From Spinactinospora alkalitolerans (GTDB lineage: Bacteria > Actinomycetota > Actinomycetes > Streptosporangiales > Streptosporangiaceae), in NCBI RefSeq assembly GCF_013408795.1, contig NZ_JACCCC010000001.1, forward strand, positions 2,728,001 through 2,792,000: a stretch of 64,000 bases of DNA. The letters run 5' to 3'. The position numbers and the translations under genes are program-made. Shown here in pieces: positions 42,411-51,465 of the stretch. The notes below the pieces were generated by a model. It saw nothing but the letters and a program-made list of their open reading frames with translations. It made no database searches and had not been told where the DNA came from. Numbering within the stretch: the first letter of the stretch is position 1; every line of letters begins with the position of its first letter.

Positions 42411-43210
42411 GCGAGCCGCTGTTCGCTCCGGTGCCGTTCCTGGCCAACGCCGCGATCAGCGCGCTCGCCGTGGCCGCGCTGATGGCGGTGACCTTCGCCG
42501 TCGCGCTGCGCCTGGGCCGCCACAGCGTGGTCGACGTGGCCTGGGGCGCGGGGTTCGCCGTCGTCGCCCTGGTCACGGCGGTCATGTCGGCCGGGCACGG
42601 CGACCCGGCGCGGACCTGGCTGGTCTGCGGCCTGACCGCGGTGTGGGGCGTGCGCCTGGCCGTCCACATCGCCCGGCGCGGCCGCGGCCGGGGGGAGGAC
42701 CCCCGCTACGTGCGGCTGCTGGCCGGGGCCCCGGGCAGCCCGACCGCCTACGCCCTGCGCATGGTCTACGGGCTCCAGGGCGTGCTGCTGTGGCTGATCT
42801 CCATGCCGGTGCAGGTCGCGGCCTACACCGGCGGGCAGTTGGGGCCGCTCGCCGCGGCGGGCGCGGCCCTGTGGCTGGTGGGGCTGGTCTTCGAGGCGCT
42901 CGGCGACGCCCAGTTGGCCCGGTTCAGGGCCGATCCGGCCAACCGGGGCCGGATCATGGACCGGGGGCTGTGGGCCTGGACCCGGCACCCCAACTACTTC
43001 GGCGACGCCTGCGTGTGGTGGGGGATCTTCCTCGTCGCCGCCCAGCCCTGGCCCGGCGCGCTCACCTTCCCCGCGCCGGCGGCGATGACGTGGCTGCTGG
43101 TCGCGGGGTCGGGCAAGCGGTTGCTGGAGGAGCACATGTCCGGGCGCCCCGGCTGGTCCGACTACGTCCGGCGCACCAGCGGCTTCGTGCCGCTGCCCCC
43201 GCGCCGCTGA
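42407..43210 (+). CDS. DUF1295 membrane protein (steroid-reductase fold, Rv0446c-like)
   Basis: A 267-residue protein with about six membrane helices, related to 3-oxo-5-alpha-steroid 4-dehydrogenase and isoprenylcysteine methyltransferase folds. The C-terminal signature is RGLWAWTRHPNYFGDACVWW near residue 190, and the end has GRPGWSDYVRRTSGFVPLPP. It overlaps the upstream gene (GTGA) and closes the SigK-associated operon. The role, probably in lipid reduction, is inferred from context. Confidence 0.88.
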   Translation: MSEPLFAPVPFLANAAISALAVAALMAVTFAVALRLGRHSVVDVAWGAGFAVVALVTAVMSAGHGDPARTWLVCGLTAVWGVRLAVHIARRGRGRGEDPRYVRLLAGAPGSPTAYALRMVYGLQGVLLWLISMPVQVAAYTGGQLGPLAAAGAALWLVGLVFEALGDAQLARFRADPANRGRIMDRGLWAWTRHPNYFGDACVWWGIFLVAAQPWPGALTFPAPAAMTWLLVAGSGKRLLEEHMSGRPGWSDYVRRTSGFVPLPPRR

Positions 43211-43213
43211 GCC

Positions 43214-43256
43214 GCCCGCTCGCAGAGCGCCAGAGGGGGGCGGTCTGCGAGCGGGC
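43214..43256. terminator. Bidirectional terminator between convergent genes
   Basis: A perfect 13-base stem (GCCCGCTCGCAGA with TCTGCGAGCGGGC, 17-base loop) lies between the DUF1295 gene and the leftward-ending tctA. Confidence 0.75.
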
Positions 43257-43273
43257 TCCATCGGATAGCGGTG

Positions 43274-44821
43274 TCAGCGCGGCAGCGACTCCGGCCGCGC
43301 CGCCCGCTCGGCGCGCCGGGCGCGCAGCCGCCCGAGGGCGACGGAGCCGCCGATCACCAGCAGCAGGCCGTAGATGGTCACCGTGATGCCGCTGTCGACC
43401 AGGACCGAGACGTCGCCCTGGCCCACGGCCAGCGCGCGGCGCAGCTCGGACTCGGCGACGGGGCCGAGGATGACGGCGATCAGCACCGGCGCCAACGGGA
43501 TGCCGTAGCGGCGCATCATGAACCCGGCCAGTCCCAGGACGAGCATCAGCCACAGGTCGGCCATCGATGAGCTCGCCGCGTAGACGCCCAGCGCCGAGAA
43601 CACGGTGATCCCGGCATAGAGGTAGGGCTTGGGGATCAGCAGCAGCTTCGCCCACAGCGGGGCGAAGGGCAGGTTCAGCAGCAGCAGCATGGCGCTGCCG
43701 ACGAACAGGCTGGCCAGCAGCGCCCACACCAGGTCGCCGTTGCGTTCGAACAGCAGCGGGCCGGGCTGCATCCCGTACTGCTGGAAGGCGGCCAGCATGA
43801 TCGCCGCGGTCGCCGACGTGGGCAGGCCCAGGCCGAGCAGGGCGCCCATGGCGGTGCCCGCGGTGGAGCTGGCTGCGGCCTCGGGCGCGGCCACGCCCTC
43901 GATCGCGCCCTCGCCGAAGGCGTCGGGCTCGCCGCCGCGGGCCGCGCGCCGCCGGGCGAGCCTGCGCTCGGTGCCGTAGGCGAGGAAGGTGGGGATCTCC
44001 GACCCGCCCGAGGGGATCACGCCGAAGGGCACGCCGAACACGGTGCCGCGCAGCCACGCCGGGGCGGTGCGCCGCAGGTCGGCGCGCTTGAGCCAGGGGG
44101 TGCCCGAGTGGCGCAGCGTGTCCTTGGCCCCGTTGCCGGTGTGCACGGTGGCGGCGACGTGCAGCACCTCGCCGACCGCCAGCAGCGCCACCGTCACGGT
44201 GATGATGCTGAAGCCCTCGAACAGCTGCGGCACGCCCAGCGTGAACCGCTCGGCCCCGGTGAGGCTGTCGATGCCGACCATGGAGATGCTCAGGCCGATG
44301 CCGAGCGCGACCAGGCCGCGCACCATCGACTGCGACACCACGGCGGAGGTGGCGACGAAGGCGAACACCGCCAGGGCGAAGTACTCGGCCGGGCCGAAGC
44401 GCAGCGCCAGGCCGATGATGGCGGGGGAGAAGAACGCGACCAGGGCCGTTGAGAGCACGGCCCCGATGAAGGCGCCGATGGCCGATGTGGCCAGCGCCTG
44501 GGGCGCGCGTCCGCGTAGCGCCATCTTGTGGCCCTCGATCGCGGTGGCGATCGCCGAGCTCTGCCCGGGCGTGTTCATCAGGATGGCGGCGGTGGAGTCG
44601 CCGAACAGTCCGCCGTAGTAGACGGCGGCGAACATGATGAAGGCGCTGGTGGGGTCGAGCTGGAAGGTGACCGGCAGCAGCAGCGCCACGGCCATGGAGG
44701 AGCCCAGGCCCGGCAGCACGCCCACGGCCGTGCCGAGCATGACGCCGAGCAGCGCCCACAGCAGGTTCTCCGGGGTCAGCGCGTGGGCGAACCCCATGAG
44801 CAGGTGATCGAACGCGTCCAC
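43274..44821 (-). CDS. tctA: Tripartite tricarboxylate transporter large membrane subunit TctA
   Basis: A 515-residue permease with about 11-12 membrane helices. Family signatures are [20 protein letters not shown] near residue 35, [20 protein letters not shown] near 70, and [20 protein letters not shown] near 260. [20 protein letters not shown] follows at 320. It works with TctB and the periplasmic-type binding protein TctC in ion-driven uptake of citrate-like acids. The GTG start shares one base with the tctB stop codon. Confidence 0.92.
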   Translation of the reverse strand: MDAFDHLLMGFAHALTPENLLWALLGVMLGTAVGVLPGLGSSMAVALLLPVTFQLDPTSAFIMFAAVYYGGLFGDSTAAILMNTPGQSSAIATAIEGHKMALRGRAPQALATSAIGAFIGAVLSTALVAFFSPAIIGLALRFGPAEYFALAVFAFVATSAVVSQSMVRGLVALGIGLSISMVGIDSLTGAERFTLGVPQLFEGFSIITVTVALLAVGEVLHVAATVHTGNGAKDTLRHSGTPWLKRADLRRTAPAWLRGTVFGVPFGVIPSGGSEIPTFLAYGTERRLARRRAARGGEPDAFGEGAIEGVAAPEAAASSTAGTAMGALLGLGLPTSATAAIMLAAFQQYGMQPGPLLFERNGDLVWALLASLFVGSAMLLLLNLPFAPLWAKLLLIPKPYLYAGITVFSALGVYAASSSMADLWLMLVLGLAGFMMRRYGIPLAPVLIAVILGPVAESELRRALAVGQGDVSVLVDSGITVTIYGLLLVIGGSVALGRLRARRAERAARPESLPR

Positions 44822-45414
44822 TAGAAGATGCCTCCGAGGATTCCGGCCGGCAGGTTCAGGCCGAGGCCGGCGACGAAAGCGAGCTGGATGAAGGAGGAGA
44901 AGACGAGGGAGACCGTGATGTCGAACAGGATCCGGCGGTTGCCCATCGCGTAGGAGACGCCGAAGAACAGCAGCGCGGCGGAGAGGATCCAGCCGACGGG
45001 CTGCAGCGCCACGATGAAGACCACGAGGGAGGCGACCACGGTCGCGACCGTCTTCCAGTCGGTGCGCGGCGCACCGGGGGCCTGCTCGGAGGCCGTGCCG
45101 TCGCCGGCCTCGCCGGCCTCACCGTCCCGGGTGCCGTCGGCCTCCCGGGGCCGGGCCGGGTGCAGGACGACCTGGACGGCCAGTGCCACGCCCACGCCGG
45201 CCATGAGGATGGTGACGAGGGTGGGGAAGAAGCGCGGTCCGGGGGATTCGGTGCCGGGCGGGACCGCCATCGTGGCGGTCTGGACGCCGATGAACGCCGC
45301 GATGGCGATCACCAGGGCGGCGACCAGCAGTTCGCTGCGCCCTCGCCACCAGCCTGAGCGAGATGCGGGGGATGCCGGCCGCTGCGTGCCGGGTGCGGTG
45401 GTGTCGGTGCTCAT
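44821..45414 (-). CDS. tctB: Tripartite tricarboxylate transporter small membrane subunit TctB
   Basis: A 197-residue protein with four membrane helices (residues 25-45, 58-80, 125-145, 150-190) in the TctB arrangement, including GTESPGPRFFPTLVTILMAG. A charged loop at 85-120 links the halves. The ATG at 45414 overlaps the tctC stop (ATGA). Confidence 0.85.
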   Translation of the reverse strand: MSTDTTAPGTQRPASPASRSGWWRGRSELLVAALVIAIAAFIGVQTATMAVPPGTESPGPRFFPTLVTILMAGVGVALAVQVVLHPARPREADGTRDGEAGEAGDGTASEQAPGAPRTDWKTVATVVASLVVFIVALQPVGWILSAALLFFGVSYAMGNRRILFDITVSLVFSSFIQLAFVAGLGLNLPAGILGGIF

Positions 45415-46400
45415 GCCAGTCCCAGTTCTTCGGTGACGGTGGTGATGCGGTCGATCTCGGCGGTCATGAACTCCTCGAACTCCGCGCCGGTCTGGAAGGT
45501 GTCGTCCCAGCGGTTGCGTTCGAGGGTGTCCTGCCACTCGGGGGTCGCGTGCATCTCGGTGACGATCTCGGTGAGCTCGGCCCGCTCCTCCTCGGTGATG
45601 CCGGGCGGGGCCATGACGCCGCGCCAGTTCGGCAGCACCGCGTCGATGTCCTGCTCGGCCAGCGTGGGGACGTCGATGCCGGAGACGCGCTCGTGCGAGG
45701 AGACGCCCAGGGCGCGCACATTGCCGGCCTCGATCTGGTCGCTGAACTCGTTGTAGCCGCTGATGCCGACGTCGACGCTGCCGGAGAGCAGGGAGGTCAG
45801 CGCCTCGCCGCCGCCCGCGAAGGGGATGTAGTTGACCTCCTGGGGGTCCACCCCGATGTCGCGGGCCACCATGGCGGCGAGCAGGTGGTCGGTGCCGCCG
45901 AGCGAGCCGCCGCCGATGGCCACGGCGCCGGGGTCCTCGCGCCAGGCCGCCGCGAGGTCGTCCATGGTCTCGTAGGGGGAGTCGGCGGGCACCACGACGA
46001 CCTCGTAGTCGTCGGCGAGCCGGGCGACGGGGGTGACGTCGTCGAGGGTGTTGGAGGAGTTGTTGACCACGATGCCGCCGATCATGACGGTGCCGGTCAC
46101 CATCATCGTGTTGGGCCTGCCCTCCTGGCGCACCGCCTGGGCCAGCCCGATCGTGCCGCCGGCGCCGGGGACGTTGACGACCTGGGTGTTGCCGACGATC
46201 CCGCCCTCGCGGTAGGCGTTCTGGGACTCGCGGGCCACCAGGTCCCAGCCGCCGCCGGGAGCGGCGGGGACGATCATGGTGAGCTTGGAGCGGGCCGCGG
46301 AGGTGTTCTCGCCGGTCGTCGCGGCGTTGACCACGGCGGCGCCGATGACGACGGCCGCCGCGGCCGCGCCGACGGCGCGCAGGATCCGCTGTTTACTCAT
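45411..46400 (-). CDS. tctC: Tripartite tricarboxylate transporter binding protein TctC
   Basis: A 329-residue extracytoplasmic solute-binding protein. It has a signal sequence (MSKQRILRAVGAAAAAVVIG), then the TctC/Bug fold: LTMIVPAAPGGGWDLVARES, NVPGAGGTIGLAQAVRQEG and INYIPFAGGGEAL-type motifs (VNYIPFAGGGEALTSLLSGS here). There is no clear lipobox cysteine. The ATG at 46400 is preceded by AAGAGCGAC. Bug proteins bind di- and tricarboxylates; the neighbouring CoA-transferase and lyase point to citrate or a close relative. Confidence 0.9.
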   Translation of the reverse strand: MSKQRILRAVGAAAAAVVIGAAVVNAATTGENTSAARSKLTMIVPAAPGGGWDLVARESQNAYREGGIVGNTQVVNVPGAGGTIGLAQAVRQEGRPNTMMVTGTVMIGGIVVNNSSNTLDDVTPVARLADDYEVVVVPADSPYETMDDLAAAWREDPGAVAIGGGSLGGTDHLLAAMVARDIGVDPQEVNYIPFAGGGEALTSLLSGSVDVGISGYNEFSDQIEAGNVRALGVSSHERVSGIDVPTLAEQDIDAVLPNWRGVMAPPGITEEERAELTEIVTEMHATPEWQDTLERNRWDDTFQTGAEFEEFMTAEIDRITTVTEELGLA

Positions 46401-46700
46401 CAGGTCGCTCTTTCCGTCATTGCGGTCCACTGTGCGGACTTTCGGGTCCGTTTTCGGTCCGGCACATGATGCGCGTCACACGTCGGCGTGTCAAGGCGGG
46501 GCCACACCGCTCGGTGACCTGGGTCACGGCCGTTCCGTTTCGCGAGCATGACGCACCCGTTGCCACTGGGTAAATCTTTTGGTCGTTTTGATCGTCTTCG
46601 TCATTGTGGTCGCGGGGATCCGGCCGCATCCGAGGCCTCCGCGACCCCCGCCGCGGTCCCCGCGGACGCCTCCGCACCGTCGCTTCCCGGACCAATTGAT

Positions 46701-46711
46701 CCATCAGATGG
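46701..46711. promoter_or_regulatory. Palindrome before the iclR gene
   Basis: CCATCAGATGG is a perfect 11-base palindrome, followed at once by a -10-like TATACA at 46712. It lies 47 bases before the IclR start in the 357-base divergent region, and could be the IclR operator. A weaker inverted repeat (ACACG, four bases, CGTGT) occurs at 46478-46491 on the tctC side. Confidence 0.4.
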
Positions 46712-46757
46712 TATACATGGTCTGCACGATGGACTCTAACCGTGAGGGGGTGACCCG

Positions 46758-47549
46758 GTGGCGGCCGACAGCGAGACCGAATCGGGCGTGCGCAGCGTGC
46801 TGCGCGCCCTGGACCTGCTGGCGCTGTTCGACGAGCGGCACCAGCGCCGCTCGATCCGCGAACTCACCGACCACAGCGGGCTGGCCAAGACCACGGTGCT
46901 GCGCCTGGTCGCCACGCTGGAGCAGCGCGGCCTGCTGTGGACCCGCCCCGACGGCCGGATCGCGGTCGGCCCGGGGCTGCTGCGATGGGCCGGCCTGGCC
47001 CGGGCGGCCTGGCAGGTGCCCGAGGCGGTCCGCCAGGTCATGCGCGAACTCGTCGCCGAGACCGCCGAGACCGTCAACCTCTACGTGCGCAGCGACGCCG
47101 CGCGCGTCTGCGTCGCCCAGCAGGAGGGGCCGCGCAACCTGCGCCACGTCGTCAACGTCGGCGACGAGCTGCCGCTGTGGTCCGGGGCCGCGGCCAAAAT
47201 CCTGCTGATCGGCTGCGACGACGCCCTGCTGCGTCGGGTCGCCGCGGCATCGCCCCACGGCGCCCGGCACGCCGAGGCCCTGCGCGGGCAGGTGGCGCTG
47301 GCCCTGCGTCAGGGCCACGCCGTCAGCCACGGCGAGCGCGAGACCGGCGCCTCCGGCGTCGCGGCCCCCGTCACCGACGCCGAGGGCCGGGTCCAGGCGG
47401 CGCTCGCGCTGGGCGGGCCCACCGCCCGGTTCACCGACGCCGCGGTCGCGGAGTTCGCCACCGCCGTCACCCGCGCGGCCCGCCGCGTCTCCGACATCGG
47501 ACTCGACCCCGCCGGCGCACCAGACCCCGACCCCGGAGAACGCCGATGA
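46758..47549 (+). CDS. IclR-family regulator of the citrate-type catabolic cluster
   Basis: A 263-residue IclR protein. The N-terminal winged helix has LRALDLLALFDERHQRRSIR and HSGLAKTTVLRLVATLEQRG. The effector domain has LVAETAETVNLYVRSDAARV, PRNLRHVVNVGDELPLWSGA and GVAAPVTDAEGRVQAALALG. GTG 46758 follows AGGGGG by seven bases. It is divergent from tctCBA and overlaps the CoA-transferase gene, so it most likely controls both. Confidence 0.88.
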   Translation: MAADSETESGVRSVLRALDLLALFDERHQRRSIRELTDHSGLAKTTVLRLVATLEQRGLLWTRPDGRIAVGPGLLRWAGLARAAWQVPEAVRQVMRELVAETAETVNLYVRSDAARVCVAQQEGPRNLRHVVNVGDELPLWSGAAAKILLIGCDDALLRRVAAASPHGARHAEALRGQVALALRQGHAVSHGERETGASGVAAPVTDAEGRVQAALALGGPTARFTDAAVAEFATAVTRAARRVSDIGLDPAGAPDPDPGERR

Positions 47550-48763
47550 CCCCCTCCCCGCCCGCCGGCCTGCTCGCCGGCGTCCGCGTCCTCGACCTGA
47601 CCAACGTCCTGGCCGGCCCCTTCGCCGGCTACCAGCTCGCGCTGCTGGGCGCCGACGTGGTCAAGGTGGAGGTCCCCGGATCCGGCGACCTCGCCCGCAG
47701 GCTCGGCGCCGACGCCCGGCTCAACGGTGAGCTGCTGGGCGCCTCCTTCCTCGCCCAGAACGCCGGGAAGCGCTCGATCACCGTCGACCTCAAGGACGAG
47801 CGCGGCGCCGAGGTCCTCACCCGGCTGATCCGCGGCGCCGACGTCCTGCTGGAGAACTTCCGCCCCGGCGTGCTGGAGCGCCTGGGCTTCGGCCCCGAGC
47901 GGCTGCGCGAGATCAACCCCGGCCTGGTCTACTGCGCGGTCTCCGGCTTCGGCCAGAGCGGCCCGATGCGCGACCGCCCAGCCTATGACCAGGTGATCCA
48001 GGGCCTCTCGGGGATGATGAGCGTGACCGGGGACCCCGACGCCGCGCCGCTGCGCGCGGGCTTCCCCATCGCCGACACCCTTGGGGGGCTGGCCGCGGCC
48101 TTCGCGGTCTGCGCGGCCCTGGTACGCCGGCAGCGCACCGGCGAGGGCGGCCACGTCGACGTCTCCATGCTGGAGACGGCGGTCACCGCGATGGGCTGGG
48201 CGGTGTCGAACTACCTCATCGCCGGCGTGGAACCCGAACCGATGGGCAACGAGAACGCCACGGCCGCGCCCTCGGGCACCTTCCGCACCGGATCGGGCGC
48301 CCTCAACATCGCCGCCAACAAGCAGGAGCAGTTCGAGACGCTGTGCCGCCTGGTGGACCGGGCCGACCTCGTCGATGACGCGCGCTTCGCCGGGCGCGAG
48401 GAGCGCAAGGCCAACCGCGCGGCGCTGCGCGAGGAGTTGGAGGCCGGGCTGGCCGCGCGCCCGGCGCTGGAGTGGGAGGAACTGCTCTCGGCCGCCGGCG
48501 TCCCGGCCGCACGGGTGCTCACCGTTGCCGAGGTTCTCGGCCTGGACCACCTCGCCGAGCGGGGACTGCTGCACGAGCTGGACTTCCCCGGTGAACAGGG
48601 GCGCCGGTTGCGGGTCCTGGGCAGCGGGGTCCGGGTGGACGGGCGGGGGTGCGCCCCGGCGGCGCGCCCGCCGCTGCTGGGCGAGCACACCGAGCAGCTG
48701 CTCGCCGAGCTCGGCTTCGACGACGACGAGATCAGCGCACTGCGCAAGGACGGAGTCACGTGA
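47546..48763 (+). CDS. CaiB/BaiF-family (class III) CoA-transferase
   Basis: A 405-residue class III CoA-transferase, which forms an acyl-CoA by exchange with another CoA ester. Signature parts are GVRVLDLTNVLAGPFAGYQL, LLGADVVKVEVPGSGD with the catalytic aspartate close by, NAGKRSITVDLKDERGAEVL and ENFRPGVLERLGFGPERL. The AISGFGQSGP-like motif is AVSGFGQSGPMRDRPAYDQV. The start overlaps iclR (ATGA) and the end overlaps the citryl-CoA lyase gene (GTGA). That coupling suggests it makes citryl-CoA or a related tricarboxyl-CoA for the lyase. Confidence 0.9.
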   Translation: MTPSPPAGLLAGVRVLDLTNVLAGPFAGYQLALLGADVVKVEVPGSGDLARRLGADARLNGELLGASFLAQNAGKRSITVDLKDERGAEVLTRLIRGADVLLENFRPGVLERLGFGPERLREINPGLVYCAVSGFGQSGPMRDRPAYDQVIQGLSGMMSVTGDPDAAPLRAGFPIADTLGGLAAAFAVCAALVRRQRTGEGGHVDVSMLETAVTAMGWAVSNYLIAGVEPEPMGNENATAAPSGTFRTGSGALNIAANKQEQFETLCRLVDRADLVDDARFAGREERKANRAALREELEAGLAARPALEWEELLSAAGVPAARVLTVAEVLGLDHLAERGLLHELDFPGEQGRRLRVLGSGVRVDGRGCAPAARPPLLGEHTEQLLAELGFDDDEISALRKDGVT

Positions 48764-49590
48764 GCCAGGAGGAGACGATCGCGCGCGAGGAGGTCGAGGG
48801 CTGGTGGAGCACCTCGCTGACCCGCATCGCCCCCGGTGAGATCGAACTGCGGGGCTACCCGGTCCAGGAGCTGATCGGGGCGGCGTCGTTCGTGGACACC
48901 ATATGGCTGCTGCTGCGCGGGGAGTTCCCCGCCGGGCGGCAGTCGGCGCTGCTGGAGGCCGCGCTGACCGCTTCGGTGGACCACGGCCCGCAGGCGCCCT
49001 CGATCGCCGCGGCCAGGATGGCCGCCACATGCGGTGTCGGCCTGAACAACGCGGTGGCCAGCGGCGTCAACCTGCTCGGCGACGTGCACGGCGGCGCGGG
49101 CCAGCAGTGCATGGAGCTGCTGGAGGCGCTGCGGGCGCGTCAAGAGGCGGGCGAGGATCCGGCCGAGGCGGCCCGCGCCGCCGTGGCCGAGCACCGCGCG
49201 GCCGGGCGCTACGTCCCCGGATTCGGCCACCGCTTCCACCCCCGCGACCCGCGCCGCGACCCGCTGCTGGGCCTGGTGGCCGAGGCCGCCGAAGCCGGTG
49301 TGGTGAGCGGGACCCACCTGGCGCTGGCGCAGGAGCTGGAGCGGGCGCTGGCGGCCGGGCGCGAGCGCCCGGTGCCGATGAACATCGACGGCGCGACCGC
49401 CGTCGTCTACTGCGAGCTCGGATTCCCCCCTGAGCTGGGCCGGGGCCTGTTCGTGCTCTCCCGGTCGGTCGGCGTCCTGGCCCATGCCTGGGAGGAGCGC
49501 CAGGGCGGCGCCAGGATCAAGGGGCCCATCCCGCGCCGGCTGCTGGCCGGCTACACCGGTCCGGCCGCGCGCGCGGTGCCGCGGCGCTGA
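48760..49590 (+). CDS. Citryl-CoA lyase (short citrate-synthase-fold enzyme)
   Basis: A 276-residue citrate-synthase-family protein, much shorter than true citrate synthases (about 370-430). The three catalytic positions are present: histidine in NLLGDVHGGAGQQ near residue 110, histidine in VPGFGHRFHPRDPRRDPLLG near 155, and aspartate in PMNIDGATAVVYCELGFP near 208. The start of the large domain fold (STSLTRIAPGEIELRGYPVQ) is retained. Such short enzymes cleave citryl-CoA or citramalyl-type CoA esters into acetyl-CoA and an oxo acid. Coupling to a CoA-transferase supports that direction. Confidence 0.85.
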   Translation: MSQEETIAREEVEGWWSTSLTRIAPGEIELRGYPVQELIGAASFVDTIWLLLRGEFPAGRQSALLEAALTASVDHGPQAPSIAAARMAATCGVGLNNAVASGVNLLGDVHGGAGQQCMELLEALRARQEAGEDPAEAARAAVAEHRAAGRYVPGFGHRFHPRDPRRDPLLGLVAEAAEAGVVSGTHLALAQELERALAAGRERPVPMNIDGATAVVYCELGFPPELGRGLFVLSRSVGVLAHAWEERQGGARIKGPIPRRLLAGYTGPAARAVPRR

Positions 49591-49595
49591 ACGCA

Positions 49596-49627
49596 CGGCG
49601 CTCCCCGGCCCGAGTGGACCGGGGAGC
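49596..49627. terminator. Bidirectional terminator between convergent genes
   Basis: An 11-base perfect stem (GCGCTCCCCGG with CCGGGGAGCGC, 10-base loop) lies between the lyase gene and the leftward rpmE2. Confidence 0.7.
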
Positions 49628-49645
49628 GCTTCGCGCGGGGCGGGC

Positions 49646-49891
49646 TCAGGCGCGGTTGTAGCGGCGCCGGAAACGCTCGACCCGTCCGGCGGTGTCGATG
49701 ACGCGGCCCCGGCCGGTGTAGAACGGGTGGCTGGCCGAGGAGATCTCGACGTCGATGACGGGGTAGGTCCGGCCGTCCTCCCATTCCACCGTCTGGTCGC
49801 TCGCGGCGGTGGAGCGGGTGAGGAAGGCGAGGTCGCCGGTGCGGTCGCGGAAGACCACCGGGCGGTAGTCGGGGTGGATGCCTGGTTTCAT
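49646..49891 (-). CDS. rpmE2: Ribosomal protein L31, type B (zinc-free)
   Basis: An 81-residue L31 of the long B type: [20 protein letters not shown], then [19 protein letters not shown]-like residues ([15 protein letters not shown]) and [11 protein letters not shown] at the end. It has no cysteines, so it needs no zinc and can replace the zinc-binding L31 under zinc limitation. It is the second gene after rpmG2, and a Zur box lies upstream of both. Confidence 0.93.
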   Translation of the reverse strand: MKPGIHPDYRPVVFRDRTGDLAFLTRSTAASDQTVEWEDGRTYPVIDVEISSASHPFYTGRGRVIDTAGRVERFRRRYNRA

Positions 49892-49917
49892 CCTGGTTCC
49901 TCCTGTGCGGGTGCGGC

Positions 49918-50082
49918 TCAGCGCTCTTCGCGGAAGTCCACGTGTCGGCCGGCCCTGGGGTCGTACTTGCGCAGCACCAGCCGGTCGGGGCTGGTGCGGC
50001 GGTTCTTGCGGGTGGCGTAGGTGTAGCCCGTGCCTGCGGTGGAGCGCAGCTTGACCACGGGCCGCTGAGTGTCGCGCGCCAT
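49918..50082 (-). CDS. rpmG: Ribosomal protein L33 (zinc-free paralogue)
   Basis: A 54-residue L33: [40 protein letters not shown], ending [14 protein letters not shown]. The CxxC pairs of zinc-binding L33 are absent. It has a strong ribosome site (GAGAAGGGAACC) and is followed by rpmE2 after 26 bases. Together they form a zinc-starvation ribosome set. Confidence 0.93.
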   Translation of the reverse strand: MARDTQRPVVKLRSTAGTGYTYATRKNRRTSPDRLVLRKYDPRAGRHVDFREER

Positions 50083-50141
50083 GGCGGTTCCCTTCTCCTG
50101 TGACCTGTCACCGGGGCGCTCGGTCCCACCCCATATAAGGC

Positions 50142-50160
50142 AATGATAACCGTTTTCATT
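50142..50160 (-). promoter_or_regulatory. Zur box upstream of rpmG-rpmE2
   Basis: AATGATAACCGTTTTCATT is a nearly perfect 19-base palindrome matching the actinobacterial Zur operator (AATGA...TCATT arms around a central AAC/GTT). It lies 60 bases before the rpmG start, in the right place for zinc-dependent repression. Confidence 0.85.
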
Positions 50161-50180
50161 CCCTCGAATGGCGGTCGATT

Positions 50181-51281
50181 TCAGCGGGCCGCGCCGGTGC
50201 GTCCGGGGCGGCCCGCCGCCAGGGTCCGCGCGGCGTGGGCTGCGGCGCGGTGCGCGCTGATCATGCTGGCCGAGGGGCCGTAGCCGACCAGGTGGACGCG
50301 CGGGTCCAGCGCCGTGCGGGTGTCGCGCATCTCGATCCCGCCCAGCGGTCCGCGCAGCCGCAGCGGCGCGAGGTGGCCCAGCACCGGGCGGAACCCGGTG
50401 GCCCACAGGATGGTGTCGGCGGCGACGTGCGTGCCGTCGGCCCAGGCCACGCCGTCGGGGGTGACCCGGTCGAACATGGGGCGGGCGGTCAGGGCGCCGC
50501 GCTCGCGGGCGGCCTCGACCTCCGGGGTGGAGACCAGCCCGGTGTAGCTGACGACGCTGCGCAGCGGCAGCCCCCGCTCCACCCGCTCGGCCACCTGGTC
50601 GGTGACGGCCACCAGGTCGGCGTCGGTGGGGGAGGCCTCGCGGAACTCCGGCGGGCGCCGCGTCACCCAGGTCGTCTCGGCCACCGCCGAGATCTCGGCC
50701 AGGATCTGCAGCGCGGAGTGGCCGCCGCCGACGATGACGACTCGTGCCCCGGCGAACTCCTCGGGGGAGTCGTAGCCCGCGGCGTGCAGTTGGCGGCCGC
50801 CGAAGCCGGCCGCACCCGGGACCGCGGGGACGAAGGGGGAGTCCCAGGTGCCGGTGGCGTTGATGACGGCGCGCGCCCGCCAGGTCCCGGCGTCGGTCTC
50901 GATGAGCAGCGGGGTGTCGCGGGTGGTGTCCACCCCGGGTCCGTCGTTGCGCACCCGGCGCACCCGCACCGGGCGGCGCACCGGCAGGTCGAAGTGCTTT
51001 TCGTAGGCGGCGAAGTAGGCGCTGACCTCGGGGCCGCCGGGCGGGCCCGCGAACGGGCGCTCCCAGGCCAGGCCCGGCAGCCGGGTGTGGCCCGGGGGCG
51101 AGATCAGCCGCACCGACCGCCAGACGTGCTGCCAGGCCCCTCCGGGGCCGGGGCCGCGGTCCAGGAGCACCAGGTCGCGGGCGCCGGTGCGGCCGCGCCG
51201 GCGCAGGAAGTGGCCCGAGGCCAGCCCGGCCTGCCCGGCGCCGATGACGGCGATGTCGACCTCGTGCGCGGTCGCGGCCAC
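50181..51281 (-). CDS. Flavin-dependent monooxygenase-like protein (NAD(P)-binding)
   Basis: A 366-residue flavoprotein of the group B monooxygenase/CzcO-like type. It has two dinucleotide motifs: [20 protein letters not shown] at the start and [20 protein letters not shown] near residue 180. [20 protein letters not shown] resembles the FxGxxxHxxxY-type region. The segment [17 protein letters not shown] is the family's late motif. GTG 51281 follows AAGGGGGC. It lies immediately upstream of the Zur-controlled ribosomal genes in the same direction, but the Zur box is after it, so zinc control is not implied. Confidence 0.8.
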   Translation of the reverse strand: MAATAHEVDIAVIGAGQAGLASGHFLRRRGRTGARDLVLLDRGPGPGGAWQHVWRSVRLISPPGHTRLPGLAWERPFAGPPGGPEVSAYFAAYEKHFDLPVRRPVRVRRVRNDGPGVDTTRDTPLLIETDAGTWRARAVINATGTWDSPFVPAVPGAAGFGGRQLHAAGYDSPEEFAGARVVIVGGGHSALQILAEISAVAETTWVTRRPPEFREASPTDADLVAVTDQVAERVERGLPLRSVVSYTGLVSTPEVEAARERGALTARPMFDRVTPDGVAWADGTHVAADTILWATGFRPVLGHLAPLRLRGPLGGIEMRDTRTALDPRVHLVGYGPSASMISAHRAAAHAARTLAAGRPGRTGAAR

Positions 51282-51465
51282 GGTCGCCCCCTTCTGCCGC
51301 GCGGCGGGCGGGTCCCCGGCTCGCGGGGCTCCCCGCCGCCCCCATGCGTTCGCATGCGCGTCAACACCGGGGCCGCACCGTTATTCCCCGGCCGGTTCCC
51401 GTCGGCGCCGCTGACGGGGCCCGGGTGGGATCATGCCGGAAAAGCGACGGGAAAGGGGCAGGGTG

